A stretch of 64,000 nucleotides of DNA from Pyrenophora tritici-repentis. Taxonomy: Eukaryota > Ascomycota > Dothideomycetes > Pleosporales > Pleosporaceae. Each line of letters begins with the position of its first letter. The first letter of the stretch is position 1. Where the stretch lies: assembly GCF_003171515.1 (NCBI RefSeq), contig NC_089399.1, forward strand, positions 3,348,001-3,412,000, written 5' to 3'. The notes below the pieces were generated by a model, which was not told the origin of the DNA, did no database searches, and saw only the letters and a program-made list of their open reading frames with translations. A program made the translations under genes and the position numbers. Below are positions 35,469 through 46,919 of this stretch, one piece after another.

Positions 35469-36629
35469 CTACGATACCGTCTGCTCTGCTCTACCTTTCG
35501 TCTTGCCATATGCTCCTCCAGCCAGCTTCCTCATCTCCAGCGCCCTCTTGTACGGTGGTGCGGTAGGCGGCTGTACAGGATCAAGACTCACTCTGTCTTT
35601 GGGTAGATGATATGTTGCATCTGAATCGTAAGCCGAAAGATCACCACAAGCAAGGAATGGTGCTATCCATCGCTGGCCGCCTTCCTCGATGTCTTCCTCA
35701 TCGTCGCTTTCATCACCAAGATCTATTTCGATGGCGCCGTCGTCCCTCACATGTCGTAAAATCTTCTTTTCCAGTTTCGTAGTCTCTGACTTTTCTGGGC
35801 TGGGTAGTTGAGTTCCTGCACCGAGGGGCTTATCGAGGCTTGCAGTGAAGCCCTTTGGTGGGCAGAAACCCTCACATACGACAAAGGCTTCGATGCTGCT
35901 TGCGCGACTACTTCTTGGTTTTGCGACGCGGACCCGCTCGAAGACGATTTTGAGTTGGGCAAAGAGGAGATCGACGTCTTTGCCCCGGAAGATCTTGGCA
36001 ACAAATTTGCCCCCGGGTTTGAGCACGCAGAGAGCGAGGTTGAGCGCGGCCCAGAGAAGCTGACTTTGTACGTAAATGTCTAAGTCGTGTAGGCCGGTTA
36101 CATCAGGTGCGCCGTCTGAGATGACGAGGTCGACGGGTGAAGAGCCAGTTGTTGCATTGGGGTCATAGGTATCTGGGTCGAGGGCCTTGAGCATCAGTGG
36201 GATAGTTGAGGGATGCGTTATATCGGCGCGCATAGTCGTTACGCCTTCAAGTGGGCTCATAGGTTGGAGGTCGATGGCGACAATGCGTACTCCCTCCCTT
36301 GGTTTCGACTCTTCCGCCTTGACCTCAACGTCTCCCTTCTTTTCTGTCGTCGCGACCTTCTTATCCAGACCCAAGACTTGATCCCGCATTGCAGCTTGCT
36401 TCTCTTGCCATCCCGCTCGCCCAAATTTCTCGCCCTTGATGAGCACGCGCGATAGCACCTGACTCCAACTTCCTGGTGCTGCACATAGATCCACGACTCG
36501 TGTGACGCCTTCGAATAGATTGAATTCTTCGTCCAGCTGTAATAGTTTGTACGCTGATCGTGCCCGCCATCCCTCCTCTTTTGCTAGCCTATAGTACGCA
36601 TCACGCTTGTCTTTTGAAGATTTTCCCAT
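35469..36629 (-). CDS. TRM7: tRNA 2'-O-ribose methyltransferase Trm7 (FtsJ family)
   Basis: A 386-residue single-exon SAM-dependent methyltransferase. Trm7 methylates the ribose of positions 32 and 34 in the anticodon loop of certain tRNAs. The start [36 protein letters not shown] is the family's N-terminus (catalytic Lys in SAYK). The SAM motif is [15 protein letters not shown], followed by the acidic [20 protein letters not shown], the catalytic Asp block [27 protein letters not shown] (Lys) and [12 protein letters not shown] (Glu). A ~40-residue Lys/Glu insert between the SAM motif and IVAIDLQ, and a ~100-residue acidic C-terminal extension, make it longer than yeast Trm7 (about 310). Confidence 0.93.
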   Translation of the reverse strand: MGKSSKDKRDAYYRLAKEEGWRARSAYKLLQLDEEFNLFEGVTRVVDLCAAPGSWSQVLSRVLIKGEKFGRAGWQEKQAAMRDQVLGLDKKVATTEKKGDVEVKAEESKPREGVRIVAIDLQPMSPLEGVTTMRADITHPSTIPLMLKALDPDTYDPNATTGSSPVDLVISDGAPDVTGLHDLDIYVQSQLLWAALNLALCVLKPGGKFVAKIFRGKDVDLLFAQLKIVFERVRVAKPRSSRASSIEAFVVCEGFCPPKGFTASLDKPLGAGTQLPSPEKSETTKLEKKILRHVRDDGAIEIDLGDESDDEEDIEEGGQRWIAPFLACGDLSAYDSDATYHLPKDRVSLDPVQPPTAPPYKRALEMRKLAGGAYGKTKGRAEQTVS

Positions 36630-37036
36630 GATATCTTTGTGATATCTACTCGCTGTTCCTGACTCTTGCTATACCACTCACATCCAAATGTAGTGAGTCG
36701 GTTTTCCAAGTTGGGTCTTGAGACCCCGTTGTTGATTTTGAGTCTTTGAGGATCAATGGCTGCGGTACATGTCCAACATGCAGCAAGATAATCGCAGAAG
36801 TCGTCACGGATTTTCTGCTTAATATTTCCTAGGGGTTCACTGTAATTTGCAGATAAGGTTGTGAGTCGCACATGAAGTGCGGGCGTTACCATTCAGGTTA
36901 GACCGACAGAAAGAGCCAGGCGATCGAAGTGGGGCGAGCGGACTCCCGAACGCCGACAAGTTTTCCAAAAAGTTTACCAGCGAAAACGACACCTCGAACT
37001 TTTTGCGCCAGCACCCAATTCGCAATAATAGCCACG
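36630..37036. promoter_or_regulatory. Divergent promoter of TRM7 and MAK5
   Basis: A 407-bp spacer between two outward genes for tRNA modification and ribosome assembly. No specific element is recognised with confidence. The MAK5 frame stays open upstream to 36929, so part of it is probably that gene's leader. Confidence 0.5.
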
Positions 37037-39514
37037 ATGAAACGACCTCATGCTGCACCCAAGAAAGGCGCGCTGAAAGCGCAAAAACGCCAAAAGGTCG
37101 AAGATTTCCCCAAACCTCTACCGTCGAAACCGAAGCGCAAAGTTCAACTCAATGAGCTAGGATGGAAGACGGTGGAAATGCCCGATCGCTTGGATGATAC
37201 GGAAGGGTTTTATGGGCTTGAGGAGATCGAAGATGTTATGATTGTCAAGGATCCTACAACCGGTAACCTTACATTTGAGACTACGAAGACCGAAGAGGAA
37301 GTCGCAAGAGATGTAGAGGAAGCGTGGCAACGGGAAGAAGAAGAGGCCCAGCGCCTGGAGAAGATAACATTTGGCAAGGATCAGGCGCCTGAGGACGAAG
37401 ACACTGCCGATGAGAAAGTTGCGGAGGATAAAGCTGAAGTCGCAATACAAGCCGAGGACAAAGAGTTAGCCTGGGAGGGATTTAGCGACGACGATGACAA
37501 TGTGCAAACAGAAGAGTCAGGTCAGGCTGCGAAGACAGTAAAGACACCAGATACCACGCAGGAACCCGGGACACAGAAATTAACAAAGACCGAGAAGAAG
37601 AAGAGGGCCAAGGAAGCAAAGTTGAAGAAGCTGGAGGAGGAGAAGGCAAGCGCAAAACAGGCCGCCGCGAACGGAGCCGCAAAAGAGAGCGAAGATGACA
37701 AAGAAGAATCGGATATAGAAGATCGCGAAGACGGCGAGACTTTTGGACCCGGCGCGTTTGATATATTAGCTAACCAGCCCGACGATGACGATGAGGACGT
37801 TTCCGCATGGGACGAGTTGGAGCTGTCCGAAGAGATGCTAGGCGCACTGGCCAAGCTCAAGTTCTCAAAACCGACCACCATCCAAAAATCTACTATACCC
37901 GAGATTTTGGCCGGAAGAGATGTCATTGGCAAAGCTTCGACTGGTTCGGGAAAGACGCTTGCGTTTGGTATCCCAATTGTAGAGTCGTACCTCGCCTCCA
38001 GATCATCAGCCTCAAAAGAACCAGAAGACAAGATGCCTATCGCACTTATTATCGCGCCCACCCGTGAACTTGCACATCAGATCAACGCCCATCTCATTGC
38101 GCTTTGCGCAAAAGGCGATTTCGACCCTCCATATATTGCGTCCATTACCGGTGGTCTTTCCGTTCAAAAGCAGCGCAGGCAACTTGAGAAGGCGGACATC
38201 GTTGTGGGTACCCCGGGTCGACTTTGGGAAGTCATCAGCGATGGACAAGGCCTGTTGCGGAAGTTCAAGCAAATCAAGTTTCTCGTTGTGGATGAAGCCG
38301 ATCGTCTGTTGAGCGAGGGACACTTCAAGGAAATGGGGGAGATTCTCAAGGTCTTGGAGCCCGACGATGTGACAGATGAGAATGCCGAATCGGACGAAAA
38401 AGAAGAGATCAAGCGCCAGACCTTGGTCTTCTCTGCGACTTTTGGAAAGGACCTCCAGAGGAAGCTTGCTGGCAAGGTCAAGGGAGGCGGCTCAGATCTT
38501 ATGAGCCAGCAACAGTCCATGGAGTATCTTTTGAAGAAGCTTCAGTTCCGCGAAGAGAAGCCCGTCTTTATCGATGCCAATCCAATGTCACAAATGGCCA
38601 GCAAACTACAGGAAGGACTCATCGAATGCGCTGGAACCGAAAAGGATCTCTACCTCTACTCCCTACTCATGTTCTATACGAAAAAGCGCGCTCTGGTCTT
38701 TACTAACTCAATATCCGCTGTCCGGCGCATAACGCCTTTCCTCACGAACCTCGCCCTCCCAGCTCTCCCCCTACATTCCAACATGCCCCAAAAAGCTCGT
38801 CTCCGCTCTATTGAACGATTTAAGGAACGACCAGGTTCTATCCTTGTCGCCACAGACGTCGCTGCACGAGGTTTGGATATTCCGCGGGTGGAGCTAGTAA
38901 TCCACTACCATCTCCCCCGTGCTGCGGATACATATGTCCACAGATCTGGTCGTACTGCGCGTGCAGAAGCGTCGGGAGCTAGTATCCTAATTTGCGCTCC
39001 GGAAGAAGTAGCAGGTGTAAGACGACTAGTCGCCAAAGTACATGCCCGTGCCAGCGACGCGCCGAAGTCGAAGAAGACGGCGTTCTTCATCCGTACCTTG
39101 GATATCGATCGCCGTATCGTCTCACGCTTGAAGCCTCGCGCTACTATTTCGAAGCGGCTAGCAGACACGGTCATTGCAAAAGAGAAGAAGCATAGTGAAG
39201 ACGATGTACTACGCCGAGCAGCGGAGGATCTGGGTGTTGACTACGACAGCTCCGAATTTGAAAAGGAAGCAAAGGGCAAGCGGGGACGTGGCAGCGGGAG
39301 AAAGAAGAAGGAGAAGGAGGCCAGTGAAATGACGAAGGCCGAGATGCAGGCTCTAAGAGCGGAACTTAAGAGTTTGCTTAGCCAGAGGATTAACACTGGT
39401 GTCAGTGCGAGATATCTCACTAGCGGCGGTATAGATGTTGATGCTCTAGTCGCCGGGGAGGGCAATATGGAGTTTTTGGGTAACCTGGATGGACTCGGGT
39501 TTGACGATATGTGA
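37037..39514 (+). CDS. MAK5: DEAD-box RNA helicase Mak5
   Basis: Predicted 825-residue nucleolar ATP-dependent RNA helicase needed for 60S ribosomal subunit assembly. I start at MKRPHAAPKKGALKAQKRQK, the family's N-terminus, not the in-frame Met 36 codons earlier. A long acidic/basic region (about residues 80-260) precedes the core. The Q motif is FSKPTTIQKSTIPEIL, then motif I ASTGSGKT, Ia PTRELAHQ, Ib TPGRLWEV, II VDEADRLL, III SATF. In the second lobe are ALVFTNSISAVRRI, ILVATDVAARGLDIP and HRSGRTARA. A basic C-terminal part ends with the conserved INTGVSARYLTSGGIDVDAL. Single exon; all catalytic motifs are intact. Confidence 0.95.
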   Translation: MKRPHAAPKKGALKAQKRQKVEDFPKPLPSKPKRKVQLNELGWKTVEMPDRLDDTEGFYGLEEIEDVMIVKDPTTGNLTFETTKTEEEVARDVEEAWQREEEEAQRLEKITFGKDQAPEDEDTADEKVAEDKAEVAIQAEDKELAWEGFSDDDDNVQTEESGQAAKTVKTPDTTQEPGTQKLTKTEKKKRAKEAKLKKLEEEKASAKQAAANGAAKESEDDKEESDIEDREDGETFGPGAFDILANQPDDDDEDVSAWDELELSEEMLGALAKLKFSKPTTIQKSTIPEILAGRDVIGKASTGSGKTLAFGIPIVESYLASRSSASKEPEDKMPIALIIAPTRELAHQINAHLIALCAKGDFDPPYIASITGGLSVQKQRRQLEKADIVVGTPGRLWEVISDGQGLLRKFKQIKFLVVDEADRLLSEGHFKEMGEILKVLEPDDVTDENAESDEKEEIKRQTLVFSATFGKDLQRKLAGKVKGGGSDLMSQQQSMEYLLKKLQFREEKPVFIDANPMSQMASKLQEGLIECAGTEKDLYLYSLLMFYTKKRALVFTNSISAVRRITPFLTNLALPALPLHSNMPQKARLRSIERFKERPGSILVATDVAARGLDIPRVELVIHYHLPRAADTYVHRSGRTARAEASGASILICAPEEVAGVRRLVAKVHARASDAPKSKKTAFFIRTLDIDRRIVSRLKPRATISKRLADTVIAKEKKHSEDDVLRRAAEDLGVDYDSSEFEKEAKGKRGRGSGRKKKEKEASEMTKAEMQALRAELKSLLSQRINTGVSARYLTSGGIDVDALVAGEGNMEFLGNLDGLGFDDM

Positions 39515-39737
39515 GGGGTGGTTGTCATAGTTGAAGTATATAATTCCTGGCGATTTGTAAGCCAATGAAAACACTTGCTGCCTAAATGGGTATCTGTTGT
39601 GGGTGACGTAGTGTGTTTATGTTGGACTTTCTACCGCTACACTACTATATAAAAGTTCCTTTCCCTTCCACGTCCCTCCAGCACAACGATATTGGATTGC
39701 TAGTTGCTGTGCCGTTCAGCGCACCGAGAAGACAAAC

Positions 39738-40781
39738 ATGGCCGACACCACCAGCAAGATGAAGAAGCCCAAAGATCCCGGAACTGAAGAACACAAAGAC
39801 AACAGCCCACTCAGCGACCCTGCCACATCCGCCACATCCACAAAAACCTTTCATGCCACGCCTGACCCCCGAGAATCCCTCCACCTCCCCCTTTTTCTCG
39901 TCCTCCCCATCATCTACACTCTTCTCCACCTACTCATCATGCCCTCGCCGCGGCCCCTCCTCTCACGCACCTTCCTCCTTCCCCTCTTCACCATCATCAT
40001 CGCCAGCAGCCTTGCCGACGTACACTGGACGCACAAGCTGTGCATCTTGGCCGTGAACAAGCGAATCGGGGAGGCCCTCAACCGGCGCGCGGCAGTGTAT
40101 GAGGAAACTTCTGAGTTTACGAAACGGGCTGTGGAGAAGCTGGATGAGGTGAAGACAGCGTATACGAGGGATTGGATAAAGTTGTGCAGGTACCAGAGTA
40201 GTGCTGAGTTGGCTGTGTTGAGGTGTACTACGACGAGTTTGGAAGACATGGTGAGGCTGCTGAGGGTGTTGGGTGACAAGGAGGGTGGTGGGAGTGGTGG
40301 GAAAGGCAGTGGAGATGGATGTGGCAAGCATAGGAATCGTACCGGTGGCGGTGTCAAGAAGAGCAAAGGTGATACTGGAACTGCGATGGCATTGTCGAAC
40401 GCAGACCAGATTGCGGCAACGGAGGAGCGCATCAAGGAGTTGAAGAAGGATATCGTCATTGCAGAAAAGGTGGAAGCGCTGTATGAGAGAGAGGATCTTG
40501 AGATCGAAGAGATAAGGCTGCTTGTGGAGAAGGAGGAGGAGAAGATACGGACCGTTGACAAGGAGGATAAGAAACTAAAGGTACAGCTTCCGACCTTGGA
40601 TATGCGGACCCATACGACTGTTGAGAAGCTTATGCGGTCAAAGGGAGTGCAAGAGGCGCTGGATAAACAGTATGAAGAGTTGGATACGTTCTTGCAGGGT
40701 TTTGCGAATACATCAGGGTTTATAGGAGAGGAAGAAGACATGTATGACGGCTTAAGCTTTGAGGAGCTGAACAATGTGTAG
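39738..40781 (+). CDS. Hypothetical membrane protein with coiled coils
   Basis: A 347-residue protein I do not recognise. Residues ~48-68 (HLPLFLVLPIIYTLLHLLIM) and ~76-95 (LLSRTFLLPLFTIIIASSLA) look like two membrane segments close together. A hydrophilic helix-rich region follows, with a Gly/Lys-rich loop (about 180-205) and a long charged coiled coil (EERIKELKKDIVIAEKVEAL onward). The C-terminus is acidic (EEEDMYDGLSFEELNNV). There is no signal peptide or known catalytic motif. It is a single-exon gene 220 bp after MAK5 in the same direction. Coding status is supported by the long frame, the good start context and a coherent protein pattern. Confidence 0.72.
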   Translation: MADTTSKMKKPKDPGTEEHKDNSPLSDPATSATSTKTFHATPDPRESLHLPLFLVLPIIYTLLHLLIMPSPRPLLSRTFLLPLFTIIIASSLADVHWTHKLCILAVNKRIGEALNRRAAVYEETSEFTKRAVEKLDEVKTAYTRDWIKLCRYQSSAELAVLRCTTTSLEDMVRLLRVLGDKEGGGSGGKGSGDGCGKHRNRTGGGVKKSKGDTGTAMALSNADQIAATEERIKELKKDIVIAEKVEALYEREDLEIEEIRLLVEKEEEKIRTVDKEDKKLKVQLPTLDMRTHTTVEKLMRSKGVQEALDKQYEELDTFLQGFANTSGFIGEEEDMYDGLSFEELNNV

Positions 40782-40919
40782 ATGGTGGGTTGTACTCAGG
40801 TATCATCACTGTAGGATGATGGAACGACCGGAGACTTTCATGACCGGGATATGAACATACACAGTTGCTAAAATCAACTTTCAGCCAACTCAACTAACCC
40901 ATTTTCATGATATCCTTCA

Positions 40920-42107
40920 TCATGAGTTCTTCTCCATCCACCCACTCACCCACTCCCAAATTTCCTTACTATTCTTCTCCAAAAACATAAAATGTCCATT
41001 CCCCCTCATCCCCACATCCTCCAACCTCAAATGTTCTACCCCCACAACACCCGCCTGTCTCAAAAACGCCACAGTACACTGATCATAAACTGCATGATAC
41101 CCCGACTCAGACGTAACAACCAGCATCTTCAACACCTTCAAATTAACCAACTGTCTCGGCGGCGGACTCCTCGCCTGCAATAAACACCTCACCGTCTTAT
41201 TCCCATTCCCATTCCCGCCCTTCGCCCCCTCCTCCTCCAGCACAACCTCCTCCCTAACCAACTCAACCCCCGGATTTACAACACGCGGCTCATACGCAAC
41301 CGGCACATCAGCGACCCCCCACTTCCTCGCTGCCTTATCGCCAAACACCGCATCCCTAAACGGCGGCCCCGTAGGCTCCAACAACACAAGCCCCTTCACG
41401 GCCTGCGGTCTCGCATCCGCAATAAGCGGCGCCATAAGCCCACCTTGACTATGACCAACCAACCACACCGGCCTCCCAATCCGATCCAACAGCGCCGCTC
41501 CCGCTGCCTGAACAGCGGTCTGCTGAGCTGTCGCGTTTGCAATAAACGGCACGTTTGACGCGTAAAAGGCGTCGAAGATGGCGTCGCCCATGATGCCTGC
41601 TCCGGGCCACTGCGTGTACAGTTTGGCTTGCGGCCAGAGGTTTGAGCGCTGTGGGGCGGTGAAGCGGGATTCGATGTATTCGGCGGAGTAGGTGGATAGT
41701 TGTGTTGTGGTTCCTGGTGTTACGGCAGATCGTCCTCGTGCTGTTTGGTCTAGGATGTAGACTGTGTGACCGGCTTCTAGGAATTGAGATGCCCAGCCGC
41801 GGTTGCCATCGGGCTTGTTGAGGAAATTCGTGCCGGTTTGGGCTTGGCCGTGGATAAGGATCACGGGAACTGGCGTGGTGGTGTCGTTGTTGATGTTTTT
41901 GTAGTAGATCGTACCGGGGTTGTTTATGGGTGAGAGCTTCTCAACGTACATTTGGTTGGCGAAGATGTGGCCGCCATTATTATCGGATATGTAATTGCCG
42001 CCGACGTAGAAGTAGGATCGGATGGCCGGGGTTTCGTGGGGTATGGAATTGTTATTTTGTGGTGCCGCTGTGACAGCGAGGAATGCAAGTATTTGTAGGA
42101 ATATCAT
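40920..42107 (-). CDS. Secreted alpha/beta-hydrolase (esterase 713-like)
   Basis: Predicted 395-residue secreted esterase-like protein. The Met chosen opens a signal peptide (MIFLQILAFLAVTAAP); the frame runs 36 codons further upstream. Motifs include the oxyanion strand VPVILIHGQAQTGTNFLNKP, GHTVYILDQTARGRSAV, the nucleophile elbow WLVGHSQGGLMAPLIADA (catalytic Ser), KGLVLLEPTGPPF with the likely acid, and a late GNGHFMFLEKNS carrying the catalytic His. This pattern fits the bacterial and fungal esterase 713-like group. NDTT, NATA and NKTV are possible N-glycosylation sites. Substrate is unknown. Confidence 0.86.
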   Translation of the reverse strand: MIFLQILAFLAVTAAPQNNNSIPHETPAIRSYFYVGGNYISDNNGGHIFANQMYVEKLSPINNPGTIYYKNINNDTTTPVPVILIHGQAQTGTNFLNKPDGNRGWASQFLEAGHTVYILDQTARGRSAVTPGTTTQLSTYSAEYIESRFTAPQRSNLWPQAKLYTQWPGAGIMGDAIFDAFYASNVPFIANATAQQTAVQAAGAALLDRIGRPVWLVGHSQGGLMAPLIADARPQAVKGLVLLEPTGPPFRDAVFGDKAARKWGVADVPVAYEPRVVNPGVELVREEVVLEEEGAKGGNGNGNKTVRCLLQARSPPPRQLVNLKVLKMLVVTSESGYHAVYDQCTVAFLRQAGVVGVEHLRLEDVGMRGNGHFMFLEKNSKEIWEWVSGWMEKNS

Positions 42108-42902
42108 GGTCGTGGTTGAGAAATATTGATATTTCTGATAAGGTGGAGTGAATGGCTCCGGGTGTAGTATTATAGTGTCGTAAGTAACCGATCGGTTTAT
42201 TTTTCTCCCCGCCAATTATCCCTTCTTTCTCTGATTCTTTCTCTCTTACCAATGGAAGTCATGAAACGTCTTTAGCTTACGTAGGTGTTCTAACATAAGT
42301 TTTCGGGTCGCCTTCCTGGTACAAGTTCATTACAGCCACCATGCGGGGTGAGGCGTGGGTTTTCCGCGGAAGCTGCCTATTGCAGTGTACCTTGTTCGCC
42401 CTACAGGGGTCATATGCAACCACGAAATGTCATCACAATTCTTCCGTACTTCCAAACAAGAAGCTTGCCAAAAGTTGCTTAACCGATGATACATATTTTG
42501 CTTTGGGTATGTAGATGCCGAATGACTGTGTATGCGCACTTTAGTCTACATATTAATGCTTGCCCAGATAGATAAAAGTTCACACAAACAATACCCAAAC
42601 ACCTTTATGAATCAAATGACCAACCATCATGAAAACGTAAAACTAGTGATATTCATAAACTACATAACCACCCCACATCGTTTTTAGTCGTCACAACATG
42701 AAAAAGAATAAGATGATCCATGTGCTTCCAAAGTGCCCGAACAAATCAAAAGCAGGATGGGGCATCATCAATCCAACCCACACCTATATCATGAACCCCA
42801 AGATTTTTATGTTGGTGACGCCGCACCTGTCAGAACGTTCACCGCTCTTGGTATTCCCATATTCCCCCCAGTATAGTCAGTTTTTTGTACATGTACAGTT
42901 GT
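42108..42902. other. Intergenic region
   Basis: Promoter of the secreted hydrolase and 3' flank of SCP160, both on the minus strand. It is AT-rich from about 42540. No gene is recognised. Confidence 0.5.
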
Positions 42903-45900
42903 TTAAGAGCGGTCTCGGCGGCCACCGTTACCACCCTTGGAGACAATGTCGAGGATCAGCTTGCGAGCCTCCTCGCAACCGTCTTTGGTACCGACAATCT
43001 CAATGGCCTCATCCTTGGCCTGGTCACGGGGGACTTGGATCTTGGTACCCGTCTTCTTGCGAAGATCGTTGATGGTGGCACCTCCAGGTCCGACAACGAG
43101 CCTGTGATATATTAGTGATAATTCATCAAGTTATGAGGACGTAAGAAACTTACCTGTAGCTTCGAGGGTCGGGCAGGATGAGGTAACCAGTAGAGGAAGG
43201 CTTGGAAGCAGCCTCAATGGCCTGCTCAAGCCTCTGGCGGGCCTTGGACAAGCTCTCAGTAGGACCGCGTAGGATCCAGGGGATGGTAGCCGTAAGATCG
43301 GCACCCTCCTCAGGTGCATTGTTGTCGACAATCTCCCATGAGTGCTCATCGGCTCCTGAGGTAGCATCGTCGGTGATCAAAGGCAGAGCGCCGTTGGCAC
43401 CCTTCCTAGCCTTTCCAGCTTCGGTCTGCGCAGGCTTGGGAGGAAGCTGTTCACTGCCATGGTCGACAGTAACCTTGAGCTGGTTGCGGAGTTGACGGAA
43501 GAACTGGCCGTTGTCTGAGATGGTGTGGTGGAGGTATCGTGGGACCTGGATAGTCTCGCCTTCCTGGCCCTTAACGAGCTCGAGAATGTGCTCCTTGGCC
43601 TTCTCGACAGCGGCAGGCTCACCAGTAATCTTGACCTGACTACGGGCTGCGCCAGTCGTTGTCTGCTTGGGGATATCCAACTGGATGTTGAGCTGCGATT
43701 CAAGAGAGCGACGTGTCTCGCCACCACGACCGATGAGCAGACGGTGCTTGTCTGGAGAGATCTCAATGGTCTCGCTAGTCTGGTTCTCCAACGAGGCCGC
43801 CTGTGCCTTCAATGCAGCAATGATCTTCTCGACCACAGTCTTAGGGCCTTCTACGCGGATAGTCGATTCATCTGACTCTGCGCGAGGGAATCGCACCATA
43901 CGGGCCAAATCACGAGAGTTGTCTGGTCCGCCGGCTGAAGTAACAATGGAGCGAATGTTTGCGCCGCTGCCTCCAATGAGGTTCCTGTGGTGCTTCCTGT
44001 CCACGTCAAGAGTCTCAACAACAGTGTCATCAAATTCCCGAGCACGCTGTTGGAGGATCTTCTTTGCCTCTTCAACAGCCTTCTTGGTACCCTTGAGCTT
44101 GATCTCTGCGCGACCAGAAGGATCAGCGCCCTCACGGGCGCCAGGAACATCAATCTGGCAGCCGGTCTCCAAGCGGAGGTTCTCCATCTCGCGACCACCT
44201 GATCCAATCAGTCGCGGGATGTTGCTCTGCGCAACCGAGACAGTGTCGGTATGTGAGTTGTCCATGAGGTACTGCAGCAGACTGAGCACCTCATCACGAG
44301 CCTCGTCAGCACCCTTCCTGGGTCCGCGGATGATGACCTCATCCTGGTTCTGACCACTACGAACGTTCTTCTGTGACGATGCTTCACCAGCCTCGTCATC
44401 GTTTTGCGCTCGTCGGGGGAAGTTGATGCGCACACTGTAACGGTCCTGAAGACGCTCAACTTGTTTACCACCGCTGCCGATGAGGTCACGGTGGTATTGG
44501 GGCTTGACCTTTAGGATGTGAGTAGCCTCGTCCTCAAGCTTCTTAGCCATGTCAAGGATATCCTTCTTGCATTGTTGGGCCTTGGCAGAAGGTCCCTTGA
44601 GCTCAACCTTGCCATCGTTGATCTGAACATCGACATCGTACTTTTGGCGCAGACGCTGAATGTTCTCTCCACCCTTGCCAACAAGATGGCTTGCATACTT
44701 TTGTGGGTAGTCGAAGGCGGTGACATGGTTGCGCTCAAGCTCATCCTTCTCAGCTTGCTCAATGAAAGCAAGAATCTTAGCGTTGAGCTCGTCAACCGCG
44801 CTCGCAGGTCCACGAATGGCAAAGCTGTTATTGGACTGGCTGTGGGCCTCAGGCCGTCGTTGGCCGAACAAAGCCTGGACAGGGACTTGGTCAGGAGTAA
44901 GTCCCTTTTGTGAGTCGTTGACAAACTGCTCAATCTTGCGATGGAACTTGGGGTTGGACTCAAGACCACGGGCTTCGATTTGTGGTTGGTCCTTGGTCAG
45001 GCCAAGGATGTATTGCTGAGCGTCGCGCAGACCTTGCTGGTATGCTTTGATCTCAGCTGGAGAGGGTGCGCCGCGCGGAATAGCATATTCCTCATATGGA
45101 GTCTGGCCTTCGTAAACGAGGACTAATTCTGGTGATTGCTCAGACTCGTCGGGGAAGACAATGTGCACACCGTGGTCCTGTCGAACCTTTGGTGCGTTAC
45201 GCTGGCGCAGGAACTGGTGGTAGAAAGGATCTACGTTCATGGTAGCAAACCTGCTGGGAGGGTGAGACGCAAAGACACTCATGATGTCTCCACGAGCCTT
45301 CATGCTGTTCTTGCCGTCACGCGCATAAATCTCCCAGCCAGTGGGGGCGTCGCGGTCAGTGGGAACGACGATACTGGCCTCGTGCTTGCGCTCAAGGTCA
45401 GCCAAAGCCTTGCGTTGACGTAAGTAGCGGGTGATGTTGTGTGCATGTGCTTGAGCATTAGGACCCCTGTGCTCGCGAGCAGCGTCAGCAGTGGCCATGG
45501 TCATGCTGGCGGCGAGGTCCTCGAGTTTGTTAATACCCTGCTCAATCTTATTGGGTGGGCCAACAATATAGACAGTCTCGCTATCATCCGAGCTAGGAGG
45601 CATGACGATGCTGCAGCCAGTCTCCTCCAAGAAGTCATGGAGAGAGTGGCCCCGGTCACCGACGATGAACTGGTGCCTACCACGCTCGATGGATCGCTGC
45701 TCAATAGCCAATTGCTGGCGGAGCTGCTGAGCACGGCGTTCGAGTTCAGCCTGTAGCTCCTGGGCAGCGGCGCGGTCACCAGAGATCTGAATGGGGAAGT
45801 TGGCCTGGGGAGCAAAAGGAACGGGTTGGCCTCGGGAGGCCTGAGGGGGAGCCTGCGACTGCCAGGTGTGGTAGGTTGGGATCTGGATGTTCACGTCACG

Positions 45901-46919
45901 ACCCTGCACAAGCCTATCAGTATGAACGTTGTTCGGGCCTGCGAGGAAAGGATAGAACTCGGCAGGGATGTCCTTGAGGCGGAGGTTGACAGTCGAGGTG
46001 CGTTCGTTGACAATAGCATCAATCTCGCGACGAGCCATCTCAGCCGTCAAAGCATTGCCCTCGATGTGCACGTTGATAATGGTATCCTCATCCTCACCCG
46101 CTTCGGGCTTGGGGACGTTGATGCGGGCACCGGTGCGCTTGCTGATTTCCTGGATCTTGGAACCTTGACGACCGATGATGTGGGCGCGGACAGAGGCAGG
46201 GACAGGGACATCGACGGATTGCTGGCGAGAGTTAGTTTTGGTTCTATCAGACTTCATGCGTGACCTACCTTGGAGCCAACCTCATTGGCGACTTCCTTGA
46301 GAGCCTGGCGGACAGCTTCAACCGGACCGGTGGCCTCGAAGACGAGACCTCCTGGTGCCTGCTTGTACTCGAGCTTAGCCTTGGAACGCCTGTTGATGTC
46401 GCGGACAATTTCGTTGATGGGCTTCTTCAGCTCAGCGCGGCTAGCGACCTGGTGAGTAGCGAGAGAGATGCGCTCCGTGTGCTTGCCGGGGATGTTCATA
46501 GACGGGAGGGCGGGGCCACGGCCAATGGCGATCGGGGTGGACGTGCCATTGCTGGCGGCACTGCCATTGACGCCGTTGGAGGTAACAGAGGCAGGCTTCT
46601 TGCCCCAGGTAGGCGCGACAGCAGCTTGAGCGCGAGGTTTGACGGGGCCGAGGGCTGGAAAGGCCTCCTCAGACGAAGTGTTCAGGGCCGGCTTCTTCGG
46701 GGCAGCAGGAGCGGCATCGGCCTTTTGCTTGCCAGCAGCCTTCTCACTGAGAGGAGTAGAGCCATCGTCGGCAGACTTGGCGGCGGCAGGAGGATGGGCG
46801 ATATCCTCCTCGTCGACAACGTCCTCGACGGTGACATGGTGGTCGGCATGTTCTTGCATGAGCTTCTGGGCTGGGGTGAGACCCTCAGTGGCCGAGCTGG
46901 CGACTGCTTCAGATGCCAT
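42903..46919 (-). CDS. SCP160: Multi-KH RNA-binding protein Scp160/vigilin
   Basis: Predicted 1305-residue vigilin, an ER/polysome-associated mRNA-binding protein involved in translation and ploidy control in yeast. Three exons: 46269-46919, 43154-46221 and 42903-43101, with introns of 47 and 52 nt; all junctions keep frame. The N-terminal ~150 residues are low-complexity. Then come repeated KH domains, several with intact GxxG loops: HIIGRQGSKIQEI, LVGKGGENIQRLR, LIGSGGKQVERLQ, LIGSGGREMENLR, LIGGSGANIRSIV, LIGRGGETRRSLE and, in the last exon, VVGPGGATINDLR. Further degenerate KH copies lack GxxG, as is usual for the family. The C-terminus is GGNGGRRDRS. Confidence 0.95.
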
